Shown piece after piece: positions 18,401 through 26,181 of a stretch of DNA of 30,484 bases. Numbering within the stretch: position 1 is the stretch's first letter; each line of letters begins with the position of its first letter. The translations under genes and the position numbers were made by a program. The notes beneath the pieces were generated by a model. The model did not search any database. It was given only the letters and a program-made list of their open reading frames with translations, and had not been told where the DNA came from. Origin of the DNA: Cloacimonetes bacterium UBA4175 (GTDB taxonomy: Bacteria > Cloacimonadota > Cloacimonadia > Cloacimonadales > Cloacimonadaceae); assembly GCA_002379855.1 (NCBI GenBank), contig DFUX01000025.1, forward strand, positions 1-30,484, written 5' to 3'.

Positions 18401-18838
18401 TTAGAATTCCAGAAAGAAAGTGACGGGGCCGTCGTTGATCAGGTTCACCAGCATATCCGCGGCGAAGATGCCGGTCTGGACTGTGATGCCGGTTTCCCGA
18501 AAGAGGGCCACAAAGCTGTCATAGAGCTGTTCCGCTATAGCCGGGTCAGCGGCAGGGGTAAAATCAGGCCTGCGTCCCCGGCTGCAATTGGCATAGAGGG
18601 TGAACTGTGATACGATGAGAGCCTGGCCCCCGATGTCGCGCAGCGAGAGATTCAGCTTGCCATTGTCATCGCTGAACACGCGCATCTCGCTGATCTTACG
18701 GACAGCCTGGGGCAGCAGGTCAGGACTGTCTGAGTGTCCAAAACCAACAAACAACAGCAGGCCGGATCCGATGCTTCCAACCAGGCGGTTTTCCACCTCC
18801 ACGCTGGCCGAGCCAACCCTCTGTATCAGAACTCGCAT
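18401..18838 (-). CDS. dtd: D-aminoacyl-tRNA deacylase
   Basis: This 145-residue cytoplasmic enzyme hydrolyses D-aminoacyl-tRNAs, such as D-Tyr-tRNA, and glycine mischarged on tRNA-Ala. Both signature motifs are present: SQFTLYA (77-83) and NDGPVT (135-140), which form the chiral-proofreading pocket at the dimer interface. The length is normal for the family. Its ATG overlaps the stop of the preceding lipoprotein gene by one base (TGATG), so it is the last gene of the mre operon and is probably translationally coupled. The link with cell-wall genes may reflect shared growth-related expression rather than a common pathway. The stretch GIFAADM before the second motif differs slightly from the more usual G-x-FGADM. 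Confidence 0.95.
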   Translation of the reverse strand: MRVLIQRVGSASVEVENRLVGSIGSGLLLFVGFGHSDSPDLLPQAVRKISEMRVFSDDNGKLNLSLRDIGGQALIVSQFTLYANCSRGRRPDFTPAADPAIAEQLYDSFVALFRETGITVQTGIFAADMLVNLINDGPVTFFLEF

Positions 18839-19443
18839 CAGTCTATTCTGAAGTGGTGCACTTCCCAGCAGCCGGCGTCGTCCAGCCAGACGGAACCTTT
18901 TTCAAAAGGCGGGATGACGATCTGGATGCGCCCAAAGCTCACGCCGGGCTTCAGGAATCCCGCGCTGATGGTGTCTTTGCTCCACTCGTTGGAAGTCTTC
19001 ATTTTAGACTTGAATCTGCTGAAGACACGGCCGTTTTCCCAGAACGTGATCAGGCGGGTGGTGATCTGGGGGCCTTCCGGTTCTGAGGACTTGGCGTTCA
19101 AACGCACGTAGTAGCCACCATAGCGGCGCACCTTGAAGGCGTCAGAGTAGAGCACGACAGTCTGGTCGGAAGCGTCGATGCGCAGTGAGGTGCTGCCTTG
19201 CAAGGCGACCTTGGGGTCGATCGCGGCGTAGATGGACTGGTTTCCATCGCCTTCGCTGTAGATCGACCACCCCAAAAGAGCCTGGTCGGGATCCAGCGAA
19301 AAGGCGTCGAAGCCTGGATTGGAAAGCAGATTGGGCACACCTTCGGTGTCCTTGTCAAAATAGACAAGGCTGGAATGTACTATACATGAAGAACAAAGCA
19401 GCAGAATCGCGGCTGCAGCCAGCAAAAGCAGGCTTTTTTTCAT
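18838..19443 (-). CDS. Predicted lipoprotein with CBM-like beta-sandwich
   Basis: This 201-residue protein has a signal sequence ending in LLLCSSC, so C20 is the likely lipidated cysteine (the -3 residue is not canonical). The mature part begins near NLLSNPGFDAF, a pattern seen at the start of carbohydrate-binding modules of the CBM4/9-like jelly-roll type. It continues with beta-strand-rich sequence such as SLRIDASDQ and ends in SVWLDDAGCWEV, where two cysteines could matter. Its start codon overlaps the rodA stop (ATGA) and its stop overlaps dtd. A role at the envelope beside the elongasome is suggested only by position; no specific substrate can be named. Confidence 0.8.
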   Translation of the reverse strand: MKKSLLLLAAAAILLLCSSCIVHSSLVYFDKDTEGVPNLLSNPGFDAFSLDPDQALLGWSIYSEGDGNQSIYAAIDPKVALQGSTSLRIDASDQTVVLYSDAFKVRRYGGYYVRLNAKSSEPEGPQITTRLITFWENGRVFSRFKSKMKTSNEWSKDTISAGFLKPGVSFGRIQIVIPPFEKGSVWLDDAGCWEVHHFRID

Positions 19444-20657
19444 TTCATGAACCCCCGTTCATTTAAATATTTCAGGACCACCCCCACGGACAGGGTATTG
19501 ATCAGGAGGTTTGATCCGCCATAGCTGATAAAGGGTAATGGTATTCCTGTTGCAGGAACCAAGCCAATATTCATACCAATGTTGATAAAGGTTTGAAACA
19601 TGAGGTAGGCCAGGATGCCGGCAGAGGCAATCCTGCGTTCCGGGACCTTGATCTCGCCCACAGCCCTGATCAACCTCAAAAAGAACAGCGTAAACAGCAG
19701 CAGCAACAGCATACTGCCCACAAATCCAAACTCTTCCCCGATCACGCTGAAGATAAAGTCGGTATGGTGCACGGGCAGGAAATTCATGTTTTTCTGGGTG
19801 CCCTGCAGCCAGCCTTTGCCCAAAATTGAGCCGCTGCCCACGGCTATCTTGGCTTGAATGATCTGATATCCGGCTCCCAAGGGGTCGCGCAGGGGATCGA
19901 CAAAGGTGAGTATCCTGTTCTGCTGATAGTCTTTCAGGCCGTTCCAGAAAACGGGCATAAACAGAGCGATGAAGATATTGGAGATCGAAGCTATGGTGAT
20001 CGGCACCCAGGAAAGCCCCGATCTGTAAAGCAAAAAGACCAGGATCAGGATCCAAATTATTATCGCAGGCCACCAGACGGAAGAGACAATGCTGACGATG
20101 GGGCTGACCATCAGCAGAAGGTAAAAGAGGGGTACATCCGCGGCCACCAGCATAGCCAGCAGGCTGACGCCAAAGACGAGAGTGGAGCCCAAGTCCGGTT
20201 CGATAACGATCAGCGCCACCGGCAGGGCAATCATTCCCAAACCATAAAAGATCTGCCTGAGTTCGGAGAGATGTTCCTTGGAAATGACTCTGGCGGTCAT
20301 GATGATGGTGAGCAGCTTGGCGCTTTCCGAAGGCTGGTAATGGATGCCCATCAGGCTGAACCAGCGGTGTGAGCCGTGGATGGCCTGGGTGAACAGCACA
20401 GCTATCAAAGCCAGTATATTCAGGATTGAGAGGGGCAGGATCAAGATGTCGAAGATTGGCATTGGCAGGCGGATCAACACGATCGTGCAGCCGATGGCTA
20501 TGACGGCAAAGATGATCTGCTTCCACCAATTGCTGGCCACGGTGGTGTATTCCCCGATGGTGGTGCAGGAGGCGGTGTAGATGGCCACGCAGCCAAAAAT
20601 GATCAATGCCAGAAGGTATGCCGCCAGCACGAAGTCAAACTTTTTGCGGTTGATCAT
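19440..20657 (-). CDS. rodA: Rod-shape peptidoglycan glycosyltransferase RodA (SEDS)
   Basis: This 405-residue integral membrane protein of the SEDS family polymerises lipid II during side-wall growth in complex with PBP2. Visible family motifs are GSHRWF (95-100) followed by YQPSE (107-111), the loop FVDPLRDPLGAGYQ (252-265) that carries the proposed catalytic aspartate, KGWLQGTQ (281-288), FLPVHHTDFIFSVIGEE (293-309) and PLPFISYGGS (373-382). About ten hydrophobic segments are present. The start ATG overlaps the mrdA stop (ATGA), and mrdA/rodA adjacency is the classic arrangement for this bipartite synthase. Slightly longer than the E. coli protein but otherwise ordinary. Confidence 0.97.
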   Translation of the reverse strand: MINRKKFDFVLAAYLLALIIFGCVAIYTASCTTIGEYTTVASNWWKQIIFAVIAIGCTIVLIRLPMPIFDILILPLSILNILALIAVLFTQAIHGSHRWFSLMGIHYQPSESAKLLTIIMTARVISKEHLSELRQIFYGLGMIALPVALIVIEPDLGSTLVFGVSLLAMLVAADVPLFYLLLMVSPIVSIVSSVWWPAIIIWILILVFLLYRSGLSWVPITIASISNIFIALFMPVFWNGLKDYQQNRILTFVDPLRDPLGAGYQIIQAKIAVGSGSILGKGWLQGTQKNMNFLPVHHTDFIFSVIGEEFGFVGSMLLLLLFTLFFLRLIRAVGEIKVPERRIASAGILAYLMFQTFINIGMNIGLVPATGIPLPFISYGGSNLLINTLSVGVVLKYLNERGFMK

Positions 20658-22543
20658 GGCTCAGTACCTGCAGGGGTGGTCTCAGCCGGATCGGGAACCG
20701 GTTCCGCACTTTCTGTGGCGGCCGCGTCCCCAGTATCCAGATCGCCGGGAGTCTGGAATTGGGGCGGGATCACGGCGGGTTGCTTGATCCTGGCGTAGTT
20801 GCCGATGTAATAGTTGAAAATCCGGTTGGCAATTGGCGCTGCCATGGCTCCGCCGCCGCCGGCGTTTTCCAGAAAGACCGTAACCACGATCTCGGGATTG
20901 TCTTTGACGATGTATCCGCTAAACCAGGCGTGGGTTCTCTTGCCCATAAAGTTTTCCGCGGAACCGGTCTTACCATAGGATTGGGCGCCCGCCACACTGA
21001 CCACCCTGGCTGTGCCTCCCGGGGCGTTGCAGACAGCCCAGAGGCCATCCTGGATAATTTGCAGGGTGCTGGGTTTCCAGGGTAGTTTGTGTTTGGCAAT
21101 GGGAACCACTTCTTCGCGGGCAAGTTTGCTTCTGCCCATTGTCTTGACCAGGAGATGGGGCTGAACCCAGAGTCCGTTGCGGGCAATGGCGGCAAAGAAG
21201 GCGTTGATCTGCAGGGGAGTGGTTAGCACCTCGCCCTGTCCGATGGCCAGGTTGGCCTTGTAGCCAGCCAGTCCAGCCGTTCTGCCCAGCTTTTTCTGAT
21301 AGTAGCGCGAATCCGGGTAGAAGCCATTCCTCTCGTTGGGCAGGTCGATCCCGGTCTTGTTCACCACGCCGCAGGCTACGGCCATCCTGTAAAAGTTGTC
21401 CAGGTTGGCTTTGTTTATCAGATCGTAGAAAAATACGTCACAGGATACTTTGAACGCGTTGACGATGTCCAGCGAACCATGCCCGCTGCTGGACCAGCAA
21501 CGGAAGAAGCGGTTTCCGATCTTGAGGCCTCCCCTGCAGGAAGCCAGGCGGGTGTGGCGGTCGATCAGGCCCGCCTCCAGCCCTTCGGCTCCGGTCACGG
21601 GTTTGTAAACCGAGCCTGGCGGATAGGTGGCATGGATTATCCTGTCCAGCAGTGGCCGGGAAGAGGAGTTCAACTCCGCCCACTGCTCGGGGCTTATCCT
21701 TTGCAGGAACACATTGGGATCGTAGTCTGGCTTGCTCACATAGGCGAGTATGCCGCCGGTTTTCACATCCGAGACCACGATGCAGCCCTTGAGTCCCTCC
21801 GGGAAGATGCCATCCGCGTAGTTTTGCAGGTCGTTGTCGATGCTCAGCACCAGGCTGAGCCCGTTGAGAGGCTCTATGGAAGTGTCTTCGCGGAAAAACT
21901 CAAGGCTTCTGCCCTGGGCGTCCACCTGCACGATCTCTTTGCCGTCCTTGCCCCTCAGCAGCACCTCATAATAGCGTTCCAGTCCGGTTTTGCCGATATA
22001 GCCGTTGAGAGAGTAATCTTCATCGCGGTAGAGCTGATACTCTTTCTGGTCGATCCTGCCCAGGTATCCGGTGAAGTGATTGGGATACATATAGCTGCGG
22101 GTGGTTTCCACCCTGAAGGCCAGCTCCGGAAATCTGTCCAGCCGTTCAGACAGGCTAAGCACCGTCTCATAGGGCACATTCACGGCCAGAAGGATTTCCT
22201 CATAGGATTTGAAGCGCTGCTGGAACACGAGTTCCTTCAGCTCTTCCGCGCTAATGCCGAAATGCCGCAGCAGAAAAGCGGCCAGTCTCTCGGTGCTGGC
22301 GATCTTTCCGCTGGTGAGGTAGAGGTTTTGGGAGGGAATGTTGGCGGCGATGGGGCGGTATTTGCTGTCGTAGATCTCGCCCCGCGTGGCAATGATCCTG
22401 CGGATGCGCACAAAGTTGCTTTCCGCGATGCGTTGGTAATAAGCCCCCTTCACCACCTGCAGGCGGAAGAGTGCCACCACCAAAACCAGCAGCAGCACAC
22501 CTAAAGTGATGCGGAAAACAAGGGTGGAAACGCTTTTAGTCAC
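20654..22543 (-). CDS. mrdA: Penicillin-binding protein 2, elongasome transpeptidase
   Basis: This 629-residue class B PBP cross-links peptidoglycan during elongation. It has one N-terminal membrane anchor (~8-30), a pedestal/dimerisation domain (~45-200) with RGEIYDS, and a transpeptidase domain (~225-585). The active-site motifs are SVYK (S311, K314), SCD (367-369, the SxD variant typical of PBP2 in place of SxN) and KTGSAE (525-530). The C-terminal tail from ~598 is Pro/Ala/Thr/Glu-rich and probably disordered. Translation starts at a GTG that overlaps the end of mreD by 8 nt, implying coupling. It forms the synthase pair with the next gene, rodA. Confidence 0.97.
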   Translation of the reverse strand: MTKSVSTLVFRITLGVLLLVLVVALFRLQVVKGAYYQRIAESNFVRIRRIIATRGEIYDSKYRPIAANIPSQNLYLTSGKIASTERLAAFLLRHFGISAEELKELVFQQRFKSYEEILLAVNVPYETVLSLSERLDRFPELAFRVETTRSYMYPNHFTGYLGRIDQKEYQLYRDEDYSLNGYIGKTGLERYYEVLLRGKDGKEIVQVDAQGRSLEFFREDTSIEPLNGLSLVLSIDNDLQNYADGIFPEGLKGCIVVSDVKTGGILAYVSKPDYDPNVFLQRISPEQWAELNSSSRPLLDRIIHATYPPGSVYKPVTGAEGLEAGLIDRHTRLASCRGGLKIGNRFFRCWSSSGHGSLDIVNAFKVSCDVFFYDLINKANLDNFYRMAVACGVVNKTGIDLPNERNGFYPDSRYYQKKLGRTAGLAGYKANLAIGQGEVLTTPLQINAFFAAIARNGLWVQPHLLVKTMGRSKLAREEVVPIAKHKLPWKPSTLQIIQDGLWAVCNAPGGTARVVSVAGAQSYGKTGSAENFMGKRTHAWFSGYIVKDNPEIVVTVFLENAGGGGAMAAPIANRIFNYYIGNYARIKQPAVIPPQFQTPGDLDTGDAAATESAEPVPDPAETTPAGTEP

Positions 22544-23030
22544 GCGCCACCACTATACGGAGCCGGGAGAGAAACTGCATGGCCCAAAACACGACAAAGC
22601 TGACCAGCAGATTGTAGGCAAAGCCGATCAGGTTGGTGACCAGCAACTTGGTACTGAACTCGTAGGACACACCCAGGATAAGCAACTGTATGAGATGGAA
22701 GACCAGATTGGCCAGCAGGATGGTGAGTATCTTGGCCACCAGGCTGTCCTCTTCAAAGGGTTTGCGAAACTCTTCCAAACTTACCACCAACAGCACAAAG
22801 AGCAAGGCGTGCAAACCAAAGGAGGCGGGCTGGGTGGTGTCGTAGATCAAGCCGATCAGGAAAGAGATGATCAAGTTGGAGTTACGCTCCCGGGTCCAAA
22901 CAAAATAGACCAGTAGGGGAATATGAATCTGGGGAATCACTCCGAACAGCTCAAAAGCGGGCATGATCAGCACCTGGACATAGATGAAGATAATGCCCAA
23001 TAAAAAGGTCCAGAGGTGCTTCCAGAACAT
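22536..23030 (-). CDS. mreD: Rod shape-determining membrane protein MreD
   Basis: This 164-residue very hydrophobic protein has about five transmembrane segments, the normal size and topology of MreD, which links MreC and MreB to the periplasmic synthases. Sequence conservation in the family is low, so the call rests on topology plus position between mreC and mrdA. One base separates its start from the stop of the CofE-like gene, and its end overlaps mrdA. Confidence 0.88.
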   Translation of the reverse strand: MFWKHLWTFLLGIIFIYVQVLIMPAFELFGVIPQIHIPLLVYFVWTRERNSNLIISFLIGLIYDTTQPASFGLHALLFVLLVVSLEEFRKPFEEDSLVAKILTILLANLVFHLIQLLILGVSYEFSTKLLVTNLIGFAYNLLVSFVVFWAMQFLSRLRIVVARD

Positions 23031-23031
23031 A

Positions 23032-23721
23032 CTAATCCAGTCTGCGCACGATGCAGAGCGGGGTCAGTTCGTCGCCCTGCCCCTGGGGGTTGTCTTTCAT
23101 TACCGTTTCCAGGAAGTGTTTGGACACTCCCTGGCTGGCTCCGATCATCCAGGAGCCGCCTATGTCGTTGATATCCATCACCGCGATTGGGTATCCGGTT
23201 TCGTCACTCAATTTCTGGGCTGTCCCGCCCGGGTCGAGCGGCCCCTTGATCACGGTATGGGTGTAAGGCTCCACCGGAGAGGTTTCCGCTGCATCGATCA
23301 GCGCCGCCTGCATTCCAGCCAGGCGGTAAAAATCTCCCGAACGCCCCAGCAGCTTGGTGAATCCACCCACAACCGCGGCAAAGAGGACGCGCAGCCAGCC
23401 GCACTCATCGATCGCGCACTGCATGCTCGTGGGAGCGCCCAAGCCGATGCCATAGGGCACCTTCATCACGCGCTTGGAAAGAAATCTGGCCAGCTTGCCG
23501 ACCTTGATCTGGTCAGCCGGTATAGCCCTGCCCTGGGTGATAGCCAGAGGGCTTTCGCTGATTGTGAGGATGTCTCCCGGCCTCATCAGCGGCAGCGCGT
23601 ATTCCCTGATGATGTCGGCCATGTTGTCTTCGGCGGTAAGTATTTTGGTTTTCACCGGGATGCGTTCCACGCGTGAGTCGTTGATCACTATGATGGGCGA
23701 GATGTTTTTGCTCTTGTTCAT
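23032..23721 (-). CDS. CofE-like protein (F420-0:gamma-glutamyl ligase family, COG1478)
   Basis: This 229-residue protein resembles the CofE/F420_ligase family, which in methanogens and actinobacteria adds glutamate to coenzyme F420-0 using GTP. The visible resemblance is RPGDILTISESPLAITQGR (47-65), like the strand-loop of family members in bacteria that lack F420. Further marks are GLGAPTSMQ (93-101), GPLDPGG (160-166), VMDINDIGG (181-189) and the final Gly/Asp-rich QGQGDELTP. No other F420 biosynthesis gene is in the window, so the real reaction may be another gamma-glutamyl-type ligation; that is inference. The start overlaps the mreC stop (ATGA) and the stop is one base from mreD, so the gene sits firmly inside the mre operon, which is an uncommon place for it. 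Confidence 0.72.
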   Translation of the reverse strand: MNKSKNISPIIVINDSRVERIPVKTKILTAEDNMADIIREYALPLMRPGDILTISESPLAITQGRAIPADQIKVGKLARFLSKRVMKVPYGIGLGAPTSMQCAIDECGWLRVLFAAVVGGFTKLLGRSGDFYRLAGMQAALIDAAETSPVEPYTHTVIKGPLDPGGTAQKLSDETGYPIAVMDINDIGGSWMIGASQGVSKHFLETVMKDNPQGQGDELTPLCIVRRLD

Positions 23722-24476
23722 CGTTTTCCTTTGCTGTTCAAAATGAAGACGTGTTCCAGGTTTTCCACCTGCGTGAAGGGGCTGATGTCGGCGCTGATGA
23801 AGAGGTTGTCGCTCGACTCCTTGATGCGCTCGATGGTTCCCACCGGGTATCCTTTGGGAAAGAGGGTAGAGAGATTGGAGGTTACGATGGTGTCCCCGGG
23901 GCTGATCTGCGAGCCCAGCTTGATCATATTCATGCTTATGGCTCCGGTGAGGTCGGATTGCAGGATGCCCTGCACGCTGGTGCTCTGGTCCATTACGGGA
24001 ATCTGGAAGAGGGGGTTGTTGAGGGGGAGGATCAGGCTGTAGGTGTCGGACACGCTGATCACCTTGCCCACAATACCCGCGCCAGATACCACCGGGCTTT
24101 CCATCCTGATGCCGCTGCCCAGGCCTTTGTTGACCATCAGGTTGCGTTGGTGAAACTGCCCCGAATAGCCTATCACCTCGGCAATCTCAAACGTCTGGCC
24201 GGACACCTCGAAATCGATGGCGGAGCTGCTCTGGTATTCCTTGAGTTTATTGGCCAGTTCCAGGTTGCGCAGGGTGTTGTCGGCAAGTTTGACGCGCAGG
24301 CTGGCCACTTCGGATTTGAGGGATGAATTGGCCTTGATCAGCAGCAGGGAGTTGGAGAAAGGAAAAAGAACCGTCCTGCCAAGCCAGGATGCCCTGCTTA
24401 TCCTGCTGGCCTCGCTGCCCAGCATCATGAGCAGGGAAAGCACAACCAGGACCAACGGCAAAATGAATCGTTTCAT
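23718..24476 (-). CDS. mreC: Rod shape-determining protein MreC
   Basis: This 252-residue bitopic protein has an N-terminal transmembrane helix (~4-20), then a coiled coil (~48-88, LIKANSSLKSEVASLRVKL region), then two small beta-barrels. Motifs typical of MreC are NLMVNKGLGSGI (~132-143), SGAGIVGKV (~151-159), and SPGDTIVTSNLSTLFPKGYPVG (~212-233). MreC organises PBP2 and RodA in the periplasm. It is separated from mreB by 72 bp; all later genes of the operon follow with overlap or 1-nt gaps. The length is somewhat short of the E. coli protein but common in other phyla. Confidence 0.96.
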   Translation of the reverse strand: MKRFILPLVLVVLSLLMMLGSEASRISRASWLGRTVLFPFSNSLLLIKANSSLKSEVASLRVKLADNTLRNLELANKLKEYQSSSAIDFEVSGQTFEIAEVIGYSGQFHQRNLMVNKGLGSGIRMESPVVSGAGIVGKVISVSDTYSLILPLNNPLFQIPVMDQSTSVQGILQSDLTGAISMNMIKLGSQISPGDTIVTSNLSTLFPKGYPVGTIERIKESSDNLFISADISPFTQVENLEHVFILNSKGKR

Positions 24477-24548
24477 TTATCCTCTCAAAGCAGAATAGTT
24501 ATGCGCTGGCATGATGGTGCCAGGCGCGTTCAAACGGGATAATCCGGG

Positions 24549-25586
24549 TTAGTCTTCTATGCGCTTGATCAGCACTTCCCGGTAGCGGTCCACATCGTCC
24601 AACACCTTGCCTGCGCCTTTCACGACGCATTCCAGGGGATCGGGAACCACAAACACGGGCAGGTCAACCGTTTTGGAAATCTTCTCGTCCAGGCCTTTTA
24701 GCAGCGCGCCTCCGCCGGTGAGGAAGATACCCCGTTCGGCGATGTCGGCGGACAGCTCGGGAGCCGTGCGCTCAAACAGCCGCTTGATGGCGTCGATCAT
24801 AGTGGCAACCGTTTCGGCAAGCGCTTCCCGGATTTCCTCGGAAGTGATCTTGATGGTCACCGGATAGCCGGACACGATGTCCCTGCCGCGCACGTCCATG
24901 GTCAGTTCATCTTTGAGTGGATAGGCGCTGCCAATCTGCATCTTGATCTTTTCAGCGGTCTGCAAACCCACGTGCAGGTTGTTCTTTTTGCGCAGATAGC
25001 TGATGATGTCCAGGTCCATCTTGTCTCCGCCTACCCGGATAGAATTGTGCACCACAATGTGGGAGAGGGAGATAACTCCGATCTCGCTGGTGCCTCCGCC
25101 GATATCCATGACCATGTTTCCAAAAGCCTGTTCGATCGGCAGTTCGGCGCCGATGGCGGCAGCCACGGGTTCGGAGATCAAAAACACTTCACGGGCTCCC
25201 GCGTGCAGGGCGCTGTCGCGCACCGCCCGCTTTTCCACCTCGGTGATTCCTGATGGCACGCAAACGATCACCCTCGGGCGCACCAGCAGGCGTTTTTTCT
25301 GCGCCCGCATGATCAGATTGCGCAGCATCAGCTCGGTGACTTGAAAATCCGCTATCACGCCATCTTTCAAGGGTTTAATCACCCGCACTTCGTCGGGGTT
25401 TTTACCCAACATCACCTTGGCGTGCTGTCCGATGGCAATGATCTTTTTACCGTCCGCGGAAACAGCCACCACGGAGGGCTCATCGATCACTATGCCAGAG
25501 CTTTTCTTGTAAACAAGCGTGTTGGCAGTGCCCAAATCAATGGCGATGTCATTGGCCATCATGCCAAAAAAATTAAAAAGGGACAT
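24549..25586 (-). CDS. mreB: Actin-like rod shape-determining protein MreB
   Basis: This 345-residue bacterial actin forms membrane-bound filaments that position the elongation machinery. ATP-binding signatures are clear: phosphate-1 IDLGTANT (15-22), phosphate-2 MDIGGGTSEIG (160-170), the adenosine region LTGGGALLKGL (289-299), and the family patterns EVRVIKPLKDGVIADF (66-81) and SEPVAAAIGAELP (138-150). The N-terminal MSLFNFF could insert in the membrane. The ATG is preceded by AGAGAGG at a good distance. First gene of the operon ending with dtd, and nothing about it is unusual. Confidence 0.99.
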   Translation of the reverse strand: MSLFNFFGMMANDIAIDLGTANTLVYKKSSGIVIDEPSVVAVSADGKKIIAIGQHAKVMLGKNPDEVRVIKPLKDGVIADFQVTELMLRNLIMRAQKKRLLVRPRVIVCVPSGITEVEKRAVRDSALHAGAREVFLISEPVAAAIGAELPIEQAFGNMVMDIGGGTSEIGVISLSHIVVHNSIRVGGDKMDLDIISYLRKKNNLHVGLQTAEKIKMQIGSAYPLKDELTMDVRGRDIVSGYPVTIKITSEEIREALAETVATMIDAIKRLFERTAPELSADIAERGIFLTGGGALLKGLDEKISKTVDLPVFVVPDPLECVVKGAGKVLDDVDRYREVLIKRIED

Positions 25587-25657
25587 CTAAACCTCTCTAT
25601 TTGTAAGTCCTGATGGAACCGGACACATCTTTTTGTACCAATATCCCATGATATCCC

Positions 25658-25686
25658 AAGTTTTCCTACAGCTTATTGAGTGTCAA
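25658..25686 (-). promoter_or_regulatory. Weak candidate promoter for the mre operon
   Basis: On the minus strand a perfect TTGACA lies at 25686-25681, about 95 nt upstream of mreB. The hexamer 17 nt further on (AAACTT) is a poor -10, so only the -35 is persuasive. Confidence 0.25.
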
Positions 25687-25801
25687 GCAAAAAGCTTGCA
25701 AGAGGTATCGTCCTGTCATTAAATCTGATAGTATTGGGTGAGAATTCCACTTCCACTATTGTTTAGGTTTGTGAATTGCGACGCAGAAAAAAGAGATCCA
25801 G

Positions 25802-25830
25802 TTGTGATAATGCAAGAGAAATAGTATAAA
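25802..25830 (+). promoter_or_regulatory. Orphan plus-strand promoter-like pair
   Basis: TTGTGA, exactly 17 nt, then TATAAA (five of six matches). The predicted start would be near 25837, only about 13 nt before a good terminator, and no plus-strand gene lies between. Confidence 0.35.
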
Positions 25831-25849
25831 TCGTGCCATTTGCCTCTCT

Positions 25850-25875
25850 AAATGCCCTTTCAGGGGGGCATTTTT
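25850..25875 (+). terminator. Orphan plus-strand rho-independent terminator
   Basis: The stem AAATGCCC / GGGCATTT (8 bp) with loop TTTCAGGG is continued by a run of five T residues. It points in the plus direction, but mreB on the left is transcribed leftward, so no gene obviously uses it. It may belong to a very short RNA or be left over from a lost gene or element. Confidence 0.65.
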
Positions 25876-25910
25876 GTGGTTTTCCCAGAATCTGGGCAGA
25901 CTCTCCTATA

Positions 25911-26090
25911 TCAGGATCGCGGAATTATCAAACCATGCTTCAGATTGAAGGCAATCGTTCACATGAACAGGTAGTCGGCAGTCTTCTGTAAGCCCATATA
26001 GATCGATCTGCTCCAGCCAAAGTGCTTCTTTAGGCCTCCGAAGCTTCTCTCAACCCGGTATTTCTGCCTGGAAACAGAGTGGTTAAAGGC
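25911..26090 (-). pseudogene. Remnant of an IS5-type (DDE) transposase, C-terminal part only
   Basis: The minus strand encodes AFNHSVSRQKYRVERSFGG, then LKKHFGWSRSIYMGL, then QKTADYLFM. This is the C-terminal signature of IS5-related transposases (R-x-VER-x-FG-x-LK...RY-x-GL), carrying the catalytic Glu region. A TGA at 25959-25961 interrupts the frame, after which TIAFNLKHGL, the usual family ending (A-x-NLKR), continues in the same frame. The N-terminal two thirds with the first DDE residues are absent. No terminal inverted repeats or target duplication could be identified. The remnant is a scar of past insertion beside the caspase-FGE gene. Confidence 0.75.
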
Positions 26091-26118
26091 TTTTGTTTCT
26101 ATTGAAAAAAATTCGTGC

Positions 26119-26145
26119 TTGACAGGTTTGCCACGCCATGAGAAT
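26119..26145 (+). promoter_or_regulatory. Candidate promoter of the caspase-FGE gene
   Basis: A perfect TTGACA at 26119-26124 is followed after 15 nt by GAGAAT (four of six matches to TATAAT). The start codon is 37 nt further on, with GAGG as a modest Shine-Dalgarno 6 nt before the ATG. The box lies just outside the transposase remnant. Confidence 0.4.
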
Positions 26146-26181
26146 AAGAAACAAGCAAATTGAAAATCATGTGAGGCATAC

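Larger units (their letters stand above)
25587..26181. other. Divergent intergenic region between mreB and the caspase-FGE gene
   Basis: About 595 bp hold, from left to right, the mreB leader, a plus-strand promoter-like pair with a terminator just behind it (25802-25875), the IS5-type transposase remnant (25911-26090) and a TTGACA box before the caspase gene. The composition is more AT-rich than the flanking operon, as expected for a region shaped by insertion and loss. Confidence 0.6.

Noticed and set aside
24503..24527. Hairpin GCGCTGGCA / TGCCAGGCGC between mreB and mreC
   Set aside because: One bulged base and no T run on the minus strand, so not a terminator. An RNA-processing site is possible but unsupported.
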